A stretch of DNA of 64,000 nucleotides from Domibacillus sp. PGB-M46 (GCF_022668875.1 NZ_JAKGCR010000002.1:186001-250000); one strand, 5' to 3'; numbered from the stretch's first letter, positions 17,677 to 26,929 are shown. The notes: generated by a model not told the origin, from the letters alone. Made by a program: numbers and translations.

Positions 17677-17706
17677 ACATTAGCAGGGAAGAGCTTCTTT
17701 TAGCAA
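17677..17706 (-). promoter_or_regulatory. Possible promoter of the cbi operon
   Basis: On the minus strand TTGCTA, 18 bases, TAATGT, about 35 bases before the riboswitch. Confidence 0.5.
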
Positions 17707-17716
17707 GGGAAAAATA

Positions 17717-17749
17717 AAAAAGACCCGGATTAATCATCCAGATCTTCTT
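17717..17749 (-). terminator. Terminator of the PepSY operon
   Basis: Ten-pair stem with two G-T pairs (AGATCTGGAT and ATCCGGGTCT), loop GATTA, then TTTTTTATTTTT. It overlaps the stop codon at 17730. Confidence 0.65.
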
Positions 17750-18248
17750 CCTCGATTACGACTTCACCTGTTGTTCCATTTACCCATACATCCGTTTCTG
17801 TTTTGCCGTCCCTGATTTCTAATTCATAGTGTCCGTCATCCAGCTCTATTTTTTCAATCGTGCCTTTTACTTGTTTTTGAGCGGCCGCTTTCGCTTCTGC
17901 TTCCGTTACCGTTACACTTGTATTCTCACGATGATCATCATCATCGCCGCTGGCATCATCCGTATCCCGTTGTTTTTTTAACACCTTGCCGGAGTCTCCA
18001 TCTATTTTTATATCATACTCCTGCGTATCGATTTCATAAACAGGGCCAGACAGCTTTTTCTCCAATTCAATGCTTTCAACTACAGACTGCGTTTCTTTTT
18101 CAGCAATTGCTTTTGCTTCTTCCATCGTCAGCTTCGCGTCAAAGCCGGGCACTTCCGCCTGGATTTTGTCATTCTGTACGCCCCAGAGAACCCCTCCGCC
18201 TAAAAGACCTAATGTTAAGAAGCTGCCTGCAATGGTTGTTTTCTTCAT
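17730..18248 (-). CDS. Secreted PepSY-domain protein (YkoJ-like)
   Basis: 172 residues. Signal or anchor segment at residues 2-22 (ends before QNDKIQAE), then two PepSY repeats separated by an acidic linker (DDASGDDDD). The acidic C-terminus is typical. ATG at 18248 has GAGGAGG eight bases upstream; the longer frame from 18293 has no such site. Last of four genes with a response regulator, a kinase and another PepSY protein, an arrangement like B. subtilis ykoG-ykoH-ykoI-ykoJ. Function of PepSY proteins is not firmly known; modulation of secreted enzymes or of the adjacent kinase is suggested. Confidence 0.82.
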   Translation of the reverse strand: MKKTTIAGSFLTLGLLGGGVLWGVQNDKIQAEVPGFDAKLTMEEAKAIAEKETQSVVESIELEKKLSGPVYEIDTQEYDIKIDGDSGKVLKKQRDTDDASGDDDDHRENTSVTVTEAEAKAAAQKQVKGTIEKIELDDGHYELEIRDGKTETDVWVNGTTGEVVIEEEDLDD

Positions 18249-18341
18249 TTTTATTTCCTCCTCTTTTTCCTTTTCTGCTTTTATCATATCCATGCAAAAT
18301 GAGAAAAAAGGGAGGGAAAAATGAGAGTTTGATGAGAACCG

Positions 18342-18845
18342 TTAGTCGTCCCAGGAAATCGACAGCACTTCTCCTGAAATGGCATTGATTCGCACAGTTG
18401 CTTCTTCGCCATTTTGAGCATCTATATCAACGAGGTAAGAACCAGCTTCTTCTCCGTCGCCTCGTTCGATATCATCCACTGTTCCCGGTACTTTTTTAAG
18501 CGCAATCTCTCCTGCTTCCTCCGGTGTCAGCTGTCGAGCACCTTTTTCAGTTTTTTCTTCTTGGGCAGCCGAATCATTTTCTACTGTTTCAAGGCGTGTC
18601 ATGGCCATTAATTCGCCCGTCTCACTGTCAACCGTCATGCTGTATTGGCCTTCATCGGGCACTTCTATTGTATAGTGAAATTCACCATCTGCCTGCTCTG
18701 CCTTCTTCACCGTGCCGCCGTACTGCTCCGCCAGCTTTTCTCCTGCTTCGTTCATCGTGACATCCGGCTGCTGCAGGGACTGGTATAAAAAAAACGCGGC
18801 TGCGGCGGCTGCGATGGCGATGGCAGCCGTTATGACTTTTTTCAT
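18342..18845 (-). CDS. PepSY-domain protein (YkoI-like)
   Basis: 167 residues. N-terminal Ala-rich membrane segment (about 4-20) without a lipobox cysteine, then two PepSY repeats (about 27-80 and 100-165). Start overlaps the kinase stop by four bases, so the two are coupled. A 93-base gap leads to the second PepSY gene. Confidence 0.82.
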   Translation of the reverse strand: MKKVITAAIAIAAAAAAFFLYQSLQQPDVTMNEAGEKLAEQYGGTVKKAEQADGEFHYTIEVPDEGQYSMTVDSETGELMAMTRLETVENDSAAQEEKTEKGARQLTPEEAGEIALKKVPGTVDDIERGDGEEAGSYLVDIDAQNGEEATVRINAISGEVLSISWDD

Positions 18846-20221
18846 TCCTCTTTCCCCCGTTCGTCTTTTCTTTCAGCAGACGAGCATTCGCTAAAAGTAA
18901 GAATTACGATTGTCCCTTTTCCTTCCTCACTTTCAATCCGGAGAATGATCCCAAGGGCATCCGCCAGCTCTTTTGCGAGAGACAAACCGAGGCCAAACCC
19001 GCCCGTTTTACGTGCTCTTGCTTTGTCCACCCGGTAAAATCGGTCAAATACTTTTGGCAGGTCCGGTACGGGTATGCCCATTCCCCGATCGATCACACGA
19101 ATTTCCTGTTTCTCGACTTCTATATAGATTTCCTTCTCAGAATATTTGCGTGCATTATCCAAAAAAATAAATAACAGCTGCCGCAATTTATCCCGGTCCG
19201 TCTCCACGCTGCATGTTTCCTTTATTCGAACGTCAACACGCCGTTTATATGCCCGCTGAAAGGAGTCGGCTGTTTCCCGTACAAAAATAGCCATATCGAC
19301 CATTTCCATTTTTACATTCCAGGTTTCATCGCGCCGTGCGAGCGCAAGCAGCTGCTGGGTCAGTTCTTTCATGCGGAGCGCTTCTTCGTAAATAGCTTCA
19401 ACCGATTCATCGAACAAATCCGGATGGTCCTTTCCGCGGCGTTTCAACAAACGGGCGTATGACTCTACAACGGTAAGGGGTGTTTTTAATTCATGTGACG
19501 CATTTTGTACAAATGCTTCCTGCTTTCGGTAATTTTCTTCAAGCAAATTCATCATATCGTTGAAGGTAAGCGCCATATCCTGCAGTTCATCATGCCGGCT
19601 GCCGTTTGTTTCAATCCGTTCATGTGTACCGCTTTTACGGATCCGGCGCATCGTTTCCGTCATCTGTTCAACCGGGTTAGAGATAATAGCACCCAGTACG
19701 CGGGCTGATATCACAGCAGGAATAACCGCTATCAGCAAAGCAGCAAAAAGCACGCCGCGCAAAATGGTTAAAATTCGCTCTGTTGCCTGCAGATCCTCCC
19801 ATAATTCAAGCGAAGCCACTTCGCCGCCGCGCCAAATAACCGGAAGCGCGACTCGGGCATAGGAAGAACCATTATTATCCCTTATGATCTCCCGTTTCTC
19901 TCCTTTTGTAAAAGCAGCCGCCCGCTCTCTGAGCCCGGAGGCATCCGGCGAAACTGCCACCCCATCAACCGTTCCATCCGGCAATATTACACGGACCATT
20001 CCATTCGGCGGCGCATAAGCCCGGAGCAAATCACTGCTCGTTATAGACTCGGCTGGACTCGACACGCCTCCGGCTATTTGTGCTGCATCCGCTGCCGCTC
20101 GTTCAACATCTGCTTCCCTCAGCATAAAAGAAGCGGCAAAATAAACGGCTGTATTCATCAAAATAACAATCACAACAAGCAGGACGCTCGTACCGAGGTG
20201 AATTTTATTTTTCAGCTTCAT
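18842..20221 (-). CDS. Two-component sensor histidine kinase (YkoH-like)
   Basis: 459 residues. TM1 about 10-32, an extracytoplasmic loop about 33-155, TM2 about 160-182, HAMP, then HisKA (phosphorylated His in ASHELKTPLTVVE) and HATPase (FIFLDNARKYS, DRGMGIPV, GGFGLGLSLA). Four-base overlap with the response regulator gene. Stimulus unknown; the PepSY partners suggest an envelope signal. Confidence 0.92.
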   Translation of the reverse strand: MKLKNKIHLGTSVLLVVIVILMNTAVYFAASFMLREADVERAAADAAQIAGGVSSPAESITSSDLLRAYAPPNGMVRVILPDGTVDGVAVSPDASGLRERAAAFTKGEKREIIRDNNGSSYARVALPVIWRGGEVASLELWEDLQATERILTILRGVLFAALLIAVIPAVISARVLGAIISNPVEQMTETMRRIRKSGTHERIETNGSRHDELQDMALTFNDMMNLLEENYRKQEAFVQNASHELKTPLTVVESYARLLKRRGKDHPDLFDESVEAIYEEALRMKELTQQLLALARRDETWNVKMEMVDMAIFVRETADSFQRAYKRRVDVRIKETCSVETDRDKLRQLLFIFLDNARKYSEKEIYIEVEKQEIRVIDRGMGIPVPDLPKVFDRFYRVDKARARKTGGFGLGLSLAKELADALGIILRIESEEGKGTIVILTFSECSSAERKDERGKEE

Positions 20222-20889
20222 GATTCTTTCAACACGTATCCAACGCCGCGTACGGTATGAATAAGAGGCAGATCAAACGGTCTATCAACTTTGTTTCGCA
20301 CATATCGGATATATACATCCACCACGTTTGTGTCACCGTAATAATCATATCCCCAGACGCCATCAAGCAGCTGCTCTCTGGACAATACGTGACGCTTATT
20401 TTTCAATAGGTAAACGAGCAGATCATACTCACGCGGTGTAAGATCGATAGGCTGGCCTGCCCGAGTAACCTCACGAGATTCTTCTTTTACGATTAAATCC
20501 GCTGCAGACAGCGAGCTGTTTGAAACAGTTTTACGAAGTGCCGCCCGGATTCTGGCTAAAAGCTCATCCATATCAAACGGCTTTGTGACATAATCACTGG
20601 CCCCAAGATCAAGCCCGGTTACTTTGTCGGCCACTTCATCCTTGGCTGTCAGCATAATAACAGGTACATCGCTTCCCTGGCGGATTCGCCGCAGAACGCC
20701 CATTCCATCCATTCCCGGCAGCATCACATCAAGCAGGACAAGGTCAAATGTCTCTGTTCGAAACAAAGCAAGAGCATCCAGCCCGTCCAGCACTTTTTTC
20801 GTTTTATATCCTTCATGCTCAAGCTCCAACTCAAGCACCCGGGCAATCCGCTCTTCGTCTTCTACAATTAAAATACGCTGTTTATCCAT
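20218..20889 (-). CDS. OmpR-family response regulator (YkoG-like)
   Basis: 223 residues. Receiver domain with acidic pocket, phosphoacceptor D in LVLLDVMLPG and K in DYVTKPFD; C-terminal winged helix (LTPREYDLLVYL, VVDVYIRYVRNKVD, VRGVGYVL). ATG at 20889 is favoured: AAAGGAG eight bases upstream. First gene of the operon. Confidence 0.93.
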   Translation of the reverse strand: MDKQRILIVEDEERIARVLELELEHEGYKTKKVLDGLDALALFRTETFDLVLLDVMLPGMDGMGVLRRIRQGSDVPVIMLTAKDEVADKVTGLDLGASDYVTKPFDMDELLARIRAALRKTVSNSSLSAADLIVKEESREVTRAGQPIDLTPREYDLLVYLLKNKRHVLSREQLLDGVWGYDYYGDTNVVDVYIRYVRNKVDRPFDLPLIHTVRGVGYVLKES

Positions 20890-20942
20890 CCCTTCCGCTC
20901 CTTTCTCTCTCTTTATTATCATAGTCCCGCTGGCCTTTGTCC

Positions 20943-20970
20943 AAAAAAAGACGGCCCTGTCTGGGCCGCC
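20943..20970 (-). terminator. Terminator of the TetR gene
   Basis: GGCGGCCC and GGGCCGTC arms followed on the minus strand by seven T residues. Confidence 0.8.
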
Positions 20971-20976
20971 TGGCGC

Positions 20977-21810
20977 TTATGAAAAAAATTCTTTTATGCG
21001 CAGCATAAGGGTTTCATTGTTTGAAATGGTGCCCGCCACGGTTTCCATCACAAGACGGCGGGGCGTTTCTTCCCTCATTTCATCCTGTAAAAATACCAGC
21101 AGCTCGTTGGAACGTTCATCTGCCTCCCTCTGCATCGCTCCGATTTCCTGCAGCACACGGCTTTTTTTCCGTTCCCTTGCCCGTTCTTCTTCCGGCTGCC
21201 ATTTTTCGAGCACATGCGGATCAAGCAGTGCATCGTTTGTGTGAATAATTTCTTCTATAGCCGCATCTACCCGGCGCATCGCATACCCAATGACTTGATC
21301 TACATTCACATCTGCCTCAATTGCCATCACAAAGTGAACCGTATGATGGATCATGCCATGCATCATCACAGCCAGGTCAATTGAATAAGGATAAACCCGC
21401 ATTCCATACACTTCTATAACCCTTCTTTGCATCCAGCGCAGCTCGCTTATATGGTGCTGTTTAATGAACTTTTTTAATTCCTCATCTTCGGATATAAATA
21501 CACCTTGAAATAGGGCAAATAAATTGTTTTCCTTGCTGACTTCCATCTTGACTTTCACTTGCTGAATAAACGCTTCTTTATCGTGAACAGGCCGCCCGGC
21601 AATGACATGCGCCCGGCGCTGATCCGTTTCGAGATTAATTTTTTCAAAGATACTCATCAGCAGCTCGTTTTTAGATGGAAAGTAATTATAAAACGTTCCT
21701 TTTGAAATGCCGCTTTGATCGAGAATATCTTGAATCGATGTAGCCGCATACCCTTTTTCTACAAATAAAGCATGCGCTGCTTCCATTACATTTCTTTTTC
21801 GTTCGTTCAA
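20977..21810 (-). CDS. TetR-family transcriptional regulator
   Basis: 277 residues, longer than the usual 190-220 because of a helical C-terminal extension (about 205-277). DNA-binding helix-turn-helix: GYAATSIQDILDQSGISKGT then FYNYFPSKNELL. TTG at 21810 has AGGAAG eight bases upstream and is preferred over GTG at 21819. Divergent from an MFS efflux gene, and probably its repressor. Confidence 0.9.
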   Translation of the reverse strand: MNERKRNVMEAAHALFVEKGYAATSIQDILDQSGISKGTFYNYFPSKNELLMSIFEKINLETDQRRAHVIAGRPVHDKEAFIQQVKVKMEVSKENNLFALFQGVFISEDEELKKFIKQHHISELRWMQRRVIEVYGMRVYPYSIDLAVMMHGMIHHTVHFVMAIEADVNVDQVIGYAMRRVDAAIEEIIHTNDALLDPHVLEKWQPEEERARERKKSRVLQEIGAMQREADERSNELLVFLQDEMREETPRRLVMETVAGTISNNETLMLRIKEFFS

Positions 21811-21823
21811 TGAATGCACTTCC

Positions 21824-21932
21824 TTTTTTGAACTGTCGGTCTATTCAGAGATTAGCGCAATAACCTTGTTATTTCAAGCTTTCATATATAAATTTAATTT
21901 ATTTATTGATTTTTTTGAACGATCGGTATAAT
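21824..21932 (+). promoter_or_regulatory. Divergent control region with repeated TetR-type operator
   Basis: Two related sites lie between the divergent genes: TTTTTTGAACTGTCGGT at 21824-21840 and TTTTTTGAACGATCGGT at 21911-21927. The second touches a -10 TATAAT (21927-21932) reading into the MFS gene, placed well for repression. Confidence 0.55.
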
Positions 21933-21996
21933 ATAAATACCTGTTAGAACAACAGTACAAAAATTGAACAGTTAGTATGTATAAGGAGGATATAAA

Positions 21997-23463
21997 TTGA
22001 ATACACACGTAGTACCGGGAAAACCGCCTTACGCGATGATTGCCATTTTGTTTGTCGGCGCTTTTGTTTCCCTTTTAAATGAAACGCTTCTTAACGTAGC
22101 GCTTCCGTCTATTATGAAAGAATTTGATGTATCGGCTTCTGCTGTTCAGTGGCTGTCGACTGGATATATGCTGGTAAACGGCGTTTTAATTCCAGCAAGT
22201 GCTTTTTTTATTCAGAGGTTTACAAACCGGAGTTTATTTCTTACGGCAATGACGTTGTTTACGGCCGGATCTGTTCTCGCAACACTTTCGCCATCGTTCG
22301 GCGTGCTGCTCGCCGCCCGGATGATCCAGGCATCCGGTTCTGCGATTATGATGCCGCTTTTAATGAATGTTATGCTCGCAAGCTTTCCGGTGGAACGCCG
22401 CGGTGCGGCCATGGGGATTTTCGGGCTTGTGATGATTACGGCACCAGCGATCGGACCTACCCTTTCCGGCTGGCTCATTGAGCATTACACATGGCGTACT
22501 CTGTTTGACGTCGTCATCCCAATTGCTGCTCTCACGCTTCTTTTTGCCATCTTTAAATTAAAAAATATTACGCCCCAGCGCCCCATTTCGCTGGATCTTT
22601 TGTCTCTCGCGCTGTCGAGCATCGGCTTCGGCGGCATCTTGTACGGATTCAGCTCTGCCGGTGAAAAAGGCTGGGATTCTGTTTACGTCTATGGCGCGAT
22701 TGCGGCCGGTGTCATCGGCTTAGTTTGGTTTGTTTTACGCCAGATGAAGCTGGATGAACCGCTGCTTGAGTTCCGGATTTATAAGTATCCGATGTTTGCC
22801 CTGTCTTCAGCTATTTCGGTTGTGATTGCAATGGCTATGTTTTCTGCTATGCTTCTTATGCCGATTTATGTACAGACAATCCGCGGTATTTCCCCGCTTG
22901 ATTCAGGGCTGTTAATGCTGCCCGGCGCGATCGTTATGGGGATCATGTCTCCGGTTACCGGAATATTGTTCGATAAATTCGGTGCACGGGTTTTAGCCGT
23001 TATCGGTTTATCTATTACGATTCTAACGACCTTTATGTTCAGTAATTTAACGCTGGACACTTCGTACGGCTATATTATGTTTGTATATACGCTTCGCATG
23101 TTTGGGATGTCTATGGTTATGATGCCGGTTATGACAAACGGGCTGAACCAGCTTCCGCCGGCTATGAATCCGCACGGAACGGCCATGAACAATACCCTGC
23201 AGCAAGTATCCGGCGCTGTCGGGTCTGCCCTGCTCGTTACACTGATGCAAAACCGGACCGAGTCGGAAGCTGAACAGCTTGCCGAGTCTGCTGCGGGTGA
23301 TCCAGCTGCGATGGCCAATATTGCCAATGAAGCGATGCTGCACGGTATTAATTTCTCTTTTACCATCTCTGTGTTTATTGCCGCTGTTGCCCTTGTCCTG
23401 GCTTTCTTTATGAAACGGGTAACGCCTGCCAGCCAGCTGTCTAAGCAAAAGTCTGCTGGTTAA
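21997..23463 (+). CDS. DHA2-family MFS drug efflux transporter
   Basis: 488 residues with about 14 hydrophobic segments, the size of the DHA2 (EmrB/QacA/LmrB) group. Seen: LNETLLNVALPSIMKEF in TM1, the QWLSTGYMLVNGVLIP segment, and the GPTLSGWLIEHYTWRTLF motif C region. Proton-driven export of toxic compounds from the membrane is the family role; substrate unknown. TTG start with AAGGAGGA six bases before it. Confidence 0.92.
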   Translation: MNTHVVPGKPPYAMIAILFVGAFVSLLNETLLNVALPSIMKEFDVSASAVQWLSTGYMLVNGVLIPASAFFIQRFTNRSLFLTAMTLFTAGSVLATLSPSFGVLLAARMIQASGSAIMMPLLMNVMLASFPVERRGAAMGIFGLVMITAPAIGPTLSGWLIEHYTWRTLFDVVIPIAALTLLFAIFKLKNITPQRPISLDLLSLALSSIGFGGILYGFSSAGEKGWDSVYVYGAIAAGVIGLVWFVLRQMKLDEPLLEFRIYKYPMFALSSAISVVIAMAMFSAMLLMPIYVQTIRGISPLDSGLLMLPGAIVMGIMSPVTGILFDKFGARVLAVIGLSITILTTFMFSNLTLDTSYGYIMFVYTLRMFGMSMVMMPVMTNGLNQLPPAMNPHGTAMNNTLQQVSGAVGSALLVTLMQNRTESEAEQLAESAAGDPAAMANIANEAMLHGINFSFTISVFIAAVALVLAFFMKRVTPASQLSKQKSAG

Positions 23464-23472
23464 GCTGCTCAC

Positions 23473-23513
23473 AAAAAAAACGCCCTTGCCGCATCCGGCA
23501 AAGGCGTTTTTTT
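23473..23513. terminator. Bidirectional terminator between MFS and DinB genes
   Basis: AACGCC(C/T)TTGCCG type stem with A run and T run on opposite sides; ends both convergent genes. Confidence 0.85.
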
Positions 23514-23967
23514 ATACCATTTTCGTTAAGCTGTTTATAACCCCAGTATGCATGCCTTCATGGAACGTGACAAACTGCAAAAGAGCTTCTACGGTTGTCA
23601 TTTCAAGCGGACCGATTGTAACGGGATTGGCTGCTTTTTCACCGAGCCTCGCAGAAAAATGACGCTCTACACGATTCAATTGTTCCTGCAGGGCGTTCGT
23701 AATTTCTTCTGCTGATGGAACCCCTGCCGGCCAGTCAGCCGGACGTGTTCCTGTAGCAAACAGGGAATTCCAGTCAGGATGCACAGTCTCATAGGCTTCA
23801 TCTGCTAAATGAAGCAGCCCCTCTGCCGTTACGAAAATATGTCCGGCATTCCAGCGGATATTGTTTGAAAACCCCGCAGGTACTTCATCCCACTTGTTTT
23901 CCGGTGCTTTAGCAATAGTGCCAAGCGCTGCGTTTCTTGCGAAAATAAATTGCTTAATTGATTCCAT
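23512..23967 (-). CDS. DinB-superfamily protein
   Basis: 151 residues, four-helix DinB fold by sequence. Candidate metal histidines: WNAGHIFVTAE and the C-terminal FHEGMHTGVI. Family members use bacillithiol or other thiols in transfer reactions or are of unknown role. ATG at 23967 has GAGGAGG; the frame continues upstream only because it runs through the degraded regulator remnant. Confidence 0.85.
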   Translation of the reverse strand: MESIKQFIFARNAALGTIAKAPENKWDEVPAGFSNNIRWNAGHIFVTAEGLLHLADEAYETVHPDWNSLFATGTRPADWPAGVPSAEEITNALQEQLNRVERHFSARLGEKAANPVTIGPLEMTTVEALLQFVTFHEGMHTGVINSLTKMV

Positions 23968-24004
23968 ACCGTTTCCTCCTCTATGTATGACCGCTTCTAT
24001 TCTA

Positions 24005-24238
24005 TCATAATCCGCACTCCCGGCACTTGTCATAAAGCTTTGTTTTTCCGATGCCAAGCAGCCGGGCCGCTTCAGTTTTATTAGCAGACTGACAAAGGGC
24101 ATGCTGGATCGCTTCTTTTTCTGCTTTTTGAAGAGTATATTTTAGCGGCATAACAGCTACCGACGTTTTTACGGAACAGATTCCGGGTGCTGGGGACGGT
24201 TCTTCCTGTAAATAAAGCGGAAAATGATCAAGCCGAAC
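24005..24238 (-). pseudogene. C-terminal remnant of a sigma-54-dependent activator
   Basis: In one minus-strand frame the sequence reads RLDHFPLYLQEE, a linker, then LKYTLQKAEKEAIQHAL and NKTEAARLLGIGKTKLYDK before a TGA at 24005-24007. This is the Fis-type helix-turn-helix that ends NtrC-like activators. The AAA+ and sensory domains are missing and there is no start; the frame is joined directly to the truncated permease. A decayed gene left by a deletion. Confidence 0.8.
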
Positions 24239-25249
24239 CCATGTTCAGCCCCTGTGTTCATTGCGGCAAGCAGCACACCGCCAATAGCCGTGTTTACACC
24301 AGCCTGAAAATTGGCCTTAACCTGCTTCCAGTTGTATAAAAAAGCCGCAACAATTCCTGTTAGCAAAGCCATTTCTACAGACCAGATTGCCAGCACAGAC
24401 GACAGCTCCACCTTCCCCAAAGAATCCAATCCGATGGCTGCAAAAGCAAATCCGTTTGGGTACCCATACAGGCAATGTTTCAGTGAAAAATTTATTCATT
24501 ACGGCTACTAAAATAAGTGGTACAAAAGCGAGTGCTTTACGAAGGGCTGATGTTTCTTTTTCTACAGCTTTTGTTTCCTCTTCTTCTCCCAAAACGTCAT
24601 TGTTTAACCCGCAGTAGCCTTCACCGGCTTTGGAGGCTTTCTTCCGGCGCATTTCCAAATACAGCAGGCCTGCGCCAAGCACAAATACCGCTCCGATGAT
24701 TCCTAGAACCGGCGCTGCGTAAATATCTGTTTTAAAAAAGGTTGTCGGAATAACATTTTGAATTTGCGGAGTTCCCGGCAGTGCATCCATTGTGAAGGTA
24801 AAAGCGCCAAGTGCAATCGTTCCTGGAATGAGCCGCTTCGGAATGTCAGTCTCCATAAAGATTTTTCTGGCGAACGGATAAACGGCAAAAACAACTACAA
24901 ATAAGCGGACACCGCTGCATGTTAAAATAGCGCACATTAACACAATGGCTAAAACAGCCTGCCTGGCACCCACGAACCTAACGATTGTTTTGGCAATCGA
25001 TTCTGCAATACCTGACATTTTCACCACTTTTCTAAAAATAGCACCGAGTAAAAAAACAGGAGAATATAATTTAATAAAACCGGCCATTTTCTCCATAAAA
25101 ACATTTGAGAAAAACGGCAAAACACGGGCTGGCTCTGTTAAGGGATCAGCCAGCAATGCACAAATCGGCGCAAATAAAATAACAGAAAAGCCGCGGTATA
25201 CGGTAAACATGAGCAGGCCAAGCGCCAGAAGTATCACCAGTAAACCCAT
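24169..25249 (-). pseudogene. Broken GntP-type permease
   Basis: The first frame (25249 to about 24465) encodes some 260 residues of a multi-pass permease, with YPFARKIF, IPKRLIPGTIALGAFTFT and DALPGTPQIQNVIP as family hallmarks (GntP/citrate-type). At 24463-24465 a GGG run causes a frameshift: the next frame resumes with YPNGFAFAAIGL and continues to MNTGAEHGFG. There homology stops and the regulator remnant follows, so roughly the last fifth or more of the protein is also lost. Start at ATG 25249 behind a G-rich site. Unlikely to be functional. Confidence 0.85.
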
Positions 25250-25453
25250 TTTCACTCCCCCCCTTTTGGTAACCGCTTTTATTTTATATTTGCAAGAGCT
25301 GTGCCAACCATAAAAGAGTCCTTTTTCGCTGTTTTCTCCCCTTCATTCTGTGATTCCGGAATTTTTCTTATTTTCATCCGCTGCCGGAACTATAAGCATT
25401 CTTTCAAATAACATCTAAAGTTCTCATCGCCCACTATTCAGCATACATTGAAC

Positions 25454-25497
25454 GCGCAAAAAAGCGGAAAATGATCTCCATTTTCCGCGCGTTTTTA
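25454..25497 (-). terminator. Terminator of the CAP gene
   Basis: CGCGGAAAAT and ATTTTCCGC arms followed by six T residues on the minus strand. Confidence 0.8.
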
Positions 25498-26160
25498 TTT
25501 TCCGATAAACATTTGTGTCCAGTGGCCATCTACATAGCCAACACCGATGTGTGTAAAGTCAGGGCTTAAGATGTTTTTCCGGTGGCCGTCACTGTTCATC
25601 CACGCTTCCATTACTTCTGCCGGCGTTTTTTGGCCTTTGGCAATGTTTTCGCCTGCTGTTTTATACGTAATACCAAATTGTTTCATCATATCAAATGGTG
25701 ATCCGTATGTTGGTGACTGGTGAGAAAAGTAGCCTTTATCTTTCATATCCTGTGATTTCGCAAGAGCGACTTTGCTAAGCTCCGTGTCTAACGTTAAAGC
25801 CTTTAATCCTGCTTTAGCGCGCTCCTGGTTTACAAGCTTCGCTACTTCCTGTCCAAAAGCATTTACTGGTTGAGAAGCTGCCGGCTGTGCCGCCTGCTCC
25901 TGCTTTGGTGCTTCTTGTGAAGGCGCTGTCTGCTGAGGCTTTGCTCCAGCAGCAGGTGCTGTCGGCTGTGTTACTTCTTTAGACGGAGCAGCCGCTGCTG
26001 GCTGTGCCTGCCATTTTACTTCATAATATTTTTGTTGGGTTTTCACCTGAACAGTCTTTGTCGTATCACAAGTCAGGGAAGCTGCTTCCACCTGTCCTGC
26101 TGTGAAAAGTCCAATTGACACAAGACCAGCGATTGCGGCAATGCGTACATTTATTTTCAA
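25495..26160 (-). CDS. Secreted CAP/SCP-domain protein (YkwD-like)
   Basis: 221 residues. Signal peptide about 1-26 (ends GQVEA-AS), a Pro/Ala/Gln-rich linker about 50-98, and a C-terminal CAP domain (about 102-221) with SHQSPTYGSPFDMM, AGENIAKGQ and HRKNILSPDFTHIGVGY. Likely secreted and wall-associated; exact role of bacterial CAP proteins is not settled. TTG at 26160 is chosen: AGGAGG is nine bases upstream, whereas the TTG at 26166 is only three away. Confidence 0.9.
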   Translation of the reverse strand: MKINVRIAAIAGLVSIGLFTAGQVEAASLTCDTTKTVQVKTQQKYYEVKWQAQPAAAAPSKEVTQPTAPAAGAKPQQTAPSQEAPKQEQAAQPAASQPVNAFGQEVAKLVNQERAKAGLKALTLDTELSKVALAKSQDMKDKGYFSHQSPTYGSPFDMMKQFGITYKTAGENIAKGQKTPAEVMEAWMNSDGHRKNILSPDFTHIGVGYVDGHWTQMFIGK

Positions 26161-26394
26161 GGTCAAAATCCTCCTGCGTTTTTTTTATGTGTTACCCGGG
26201 CTGCGTGATTACTATAGCCCGGAACACAAAAAAACGGCAATAGATTTTGAGATGGAAAATGACAGTCTCATTTCATAATGATAGTTTCCTGCTTTGCCCA
26301 CCGTGCTCAGTCCCTGTCCAGTCAGCGCTGTGCCATTTTCACTTGAAAGCAGAAACAGGCAGCGACATATAAGCGTAACCCTTTTACAAAACTG

Positions 26395-26886
26395 TTACAA
26401 GGATGTGTTTTCATCAATATGGAAAAAGTAGTAACGAATGCCGTCCGTGTGTGCCGGTGACGTCGTATAGCTCCAATGGCGGTGATAGCTGTCAGCCGTG
26501 TGCGCATTCACAAGCGGTACACCGTTTTGGCGGCTTACGACAAAAGCAGCATGATCCATACGGCCATCACCGTTAAAATCATAAATAATGACGTCTCCAG
26601 GAAGCAGATCTGCTGCCGATGCTTTCCGCACAGCCTTTAACCCCTTCTTCGATCCTTCTAAATACCACCTGAGCGAATGGGTCACACTCCAGCTGAAACT
26701 CCACGTACCGCCTCCAACCCACCAGCCATTTTTGCGGTCGGCGTAGCCGCCTCTCATAGGGGCGCCTCCGGCCAGCAGGCATTGTGAAACATAATTGGTG
26801 CAGTCTACAGCAAACGCCGGAAAAGCCGGATTGCGTTTGTTCCACCACTTTTCCGCATAACGGACTGCGGATTCACGATCATACAT
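26395..26886 (-). CDS. Amidase-domain protein (putative amidase fold)
   Basis: 163 residues. A papain-like Amidase_6 domain: catalytic Cys in FAVDCTNYVSQCLLAGG, His in MDHAAFVVS and a later Asn/His region (VNAHTADSYHRHW). No signal peptide. ATG at 26886 sits eight bases after AAGGAGG; ATG at 26892 is too close. No promoter lies between the gene and the terminator at 26930-26964, so expression should depend on read-through from the promoter at 27205-27233. Confidence 0.85.
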   Translation of the reverse strand: MYDRESAVRYAEKWWNKRNPAFPAFAVDCTNYVSQCLLAGGAPMRGGYADRKNGWWVGGGTWSFSWSVTHSLRWYLEGSKKGLKAVRKASAADLLPGDVIIYDFNGDGRMDHAAFVVSRQNGVPLVNAHTADSYHRHWSYTTSPAHTDGIRYYFFHIDENTSL

Positions 26887-26929
26887 CGCCATCTCCTCCT
26901 TTCCTACAGCGTATGCCGGAAGAGAATAG

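Noticed and set aside
23968-24102. N-terminal extension of the DinB-like protein
   Set aside because: This stretch is an out-of-frame reading of the sigma-54 activator remnant; the real start at 23967 has a good site.
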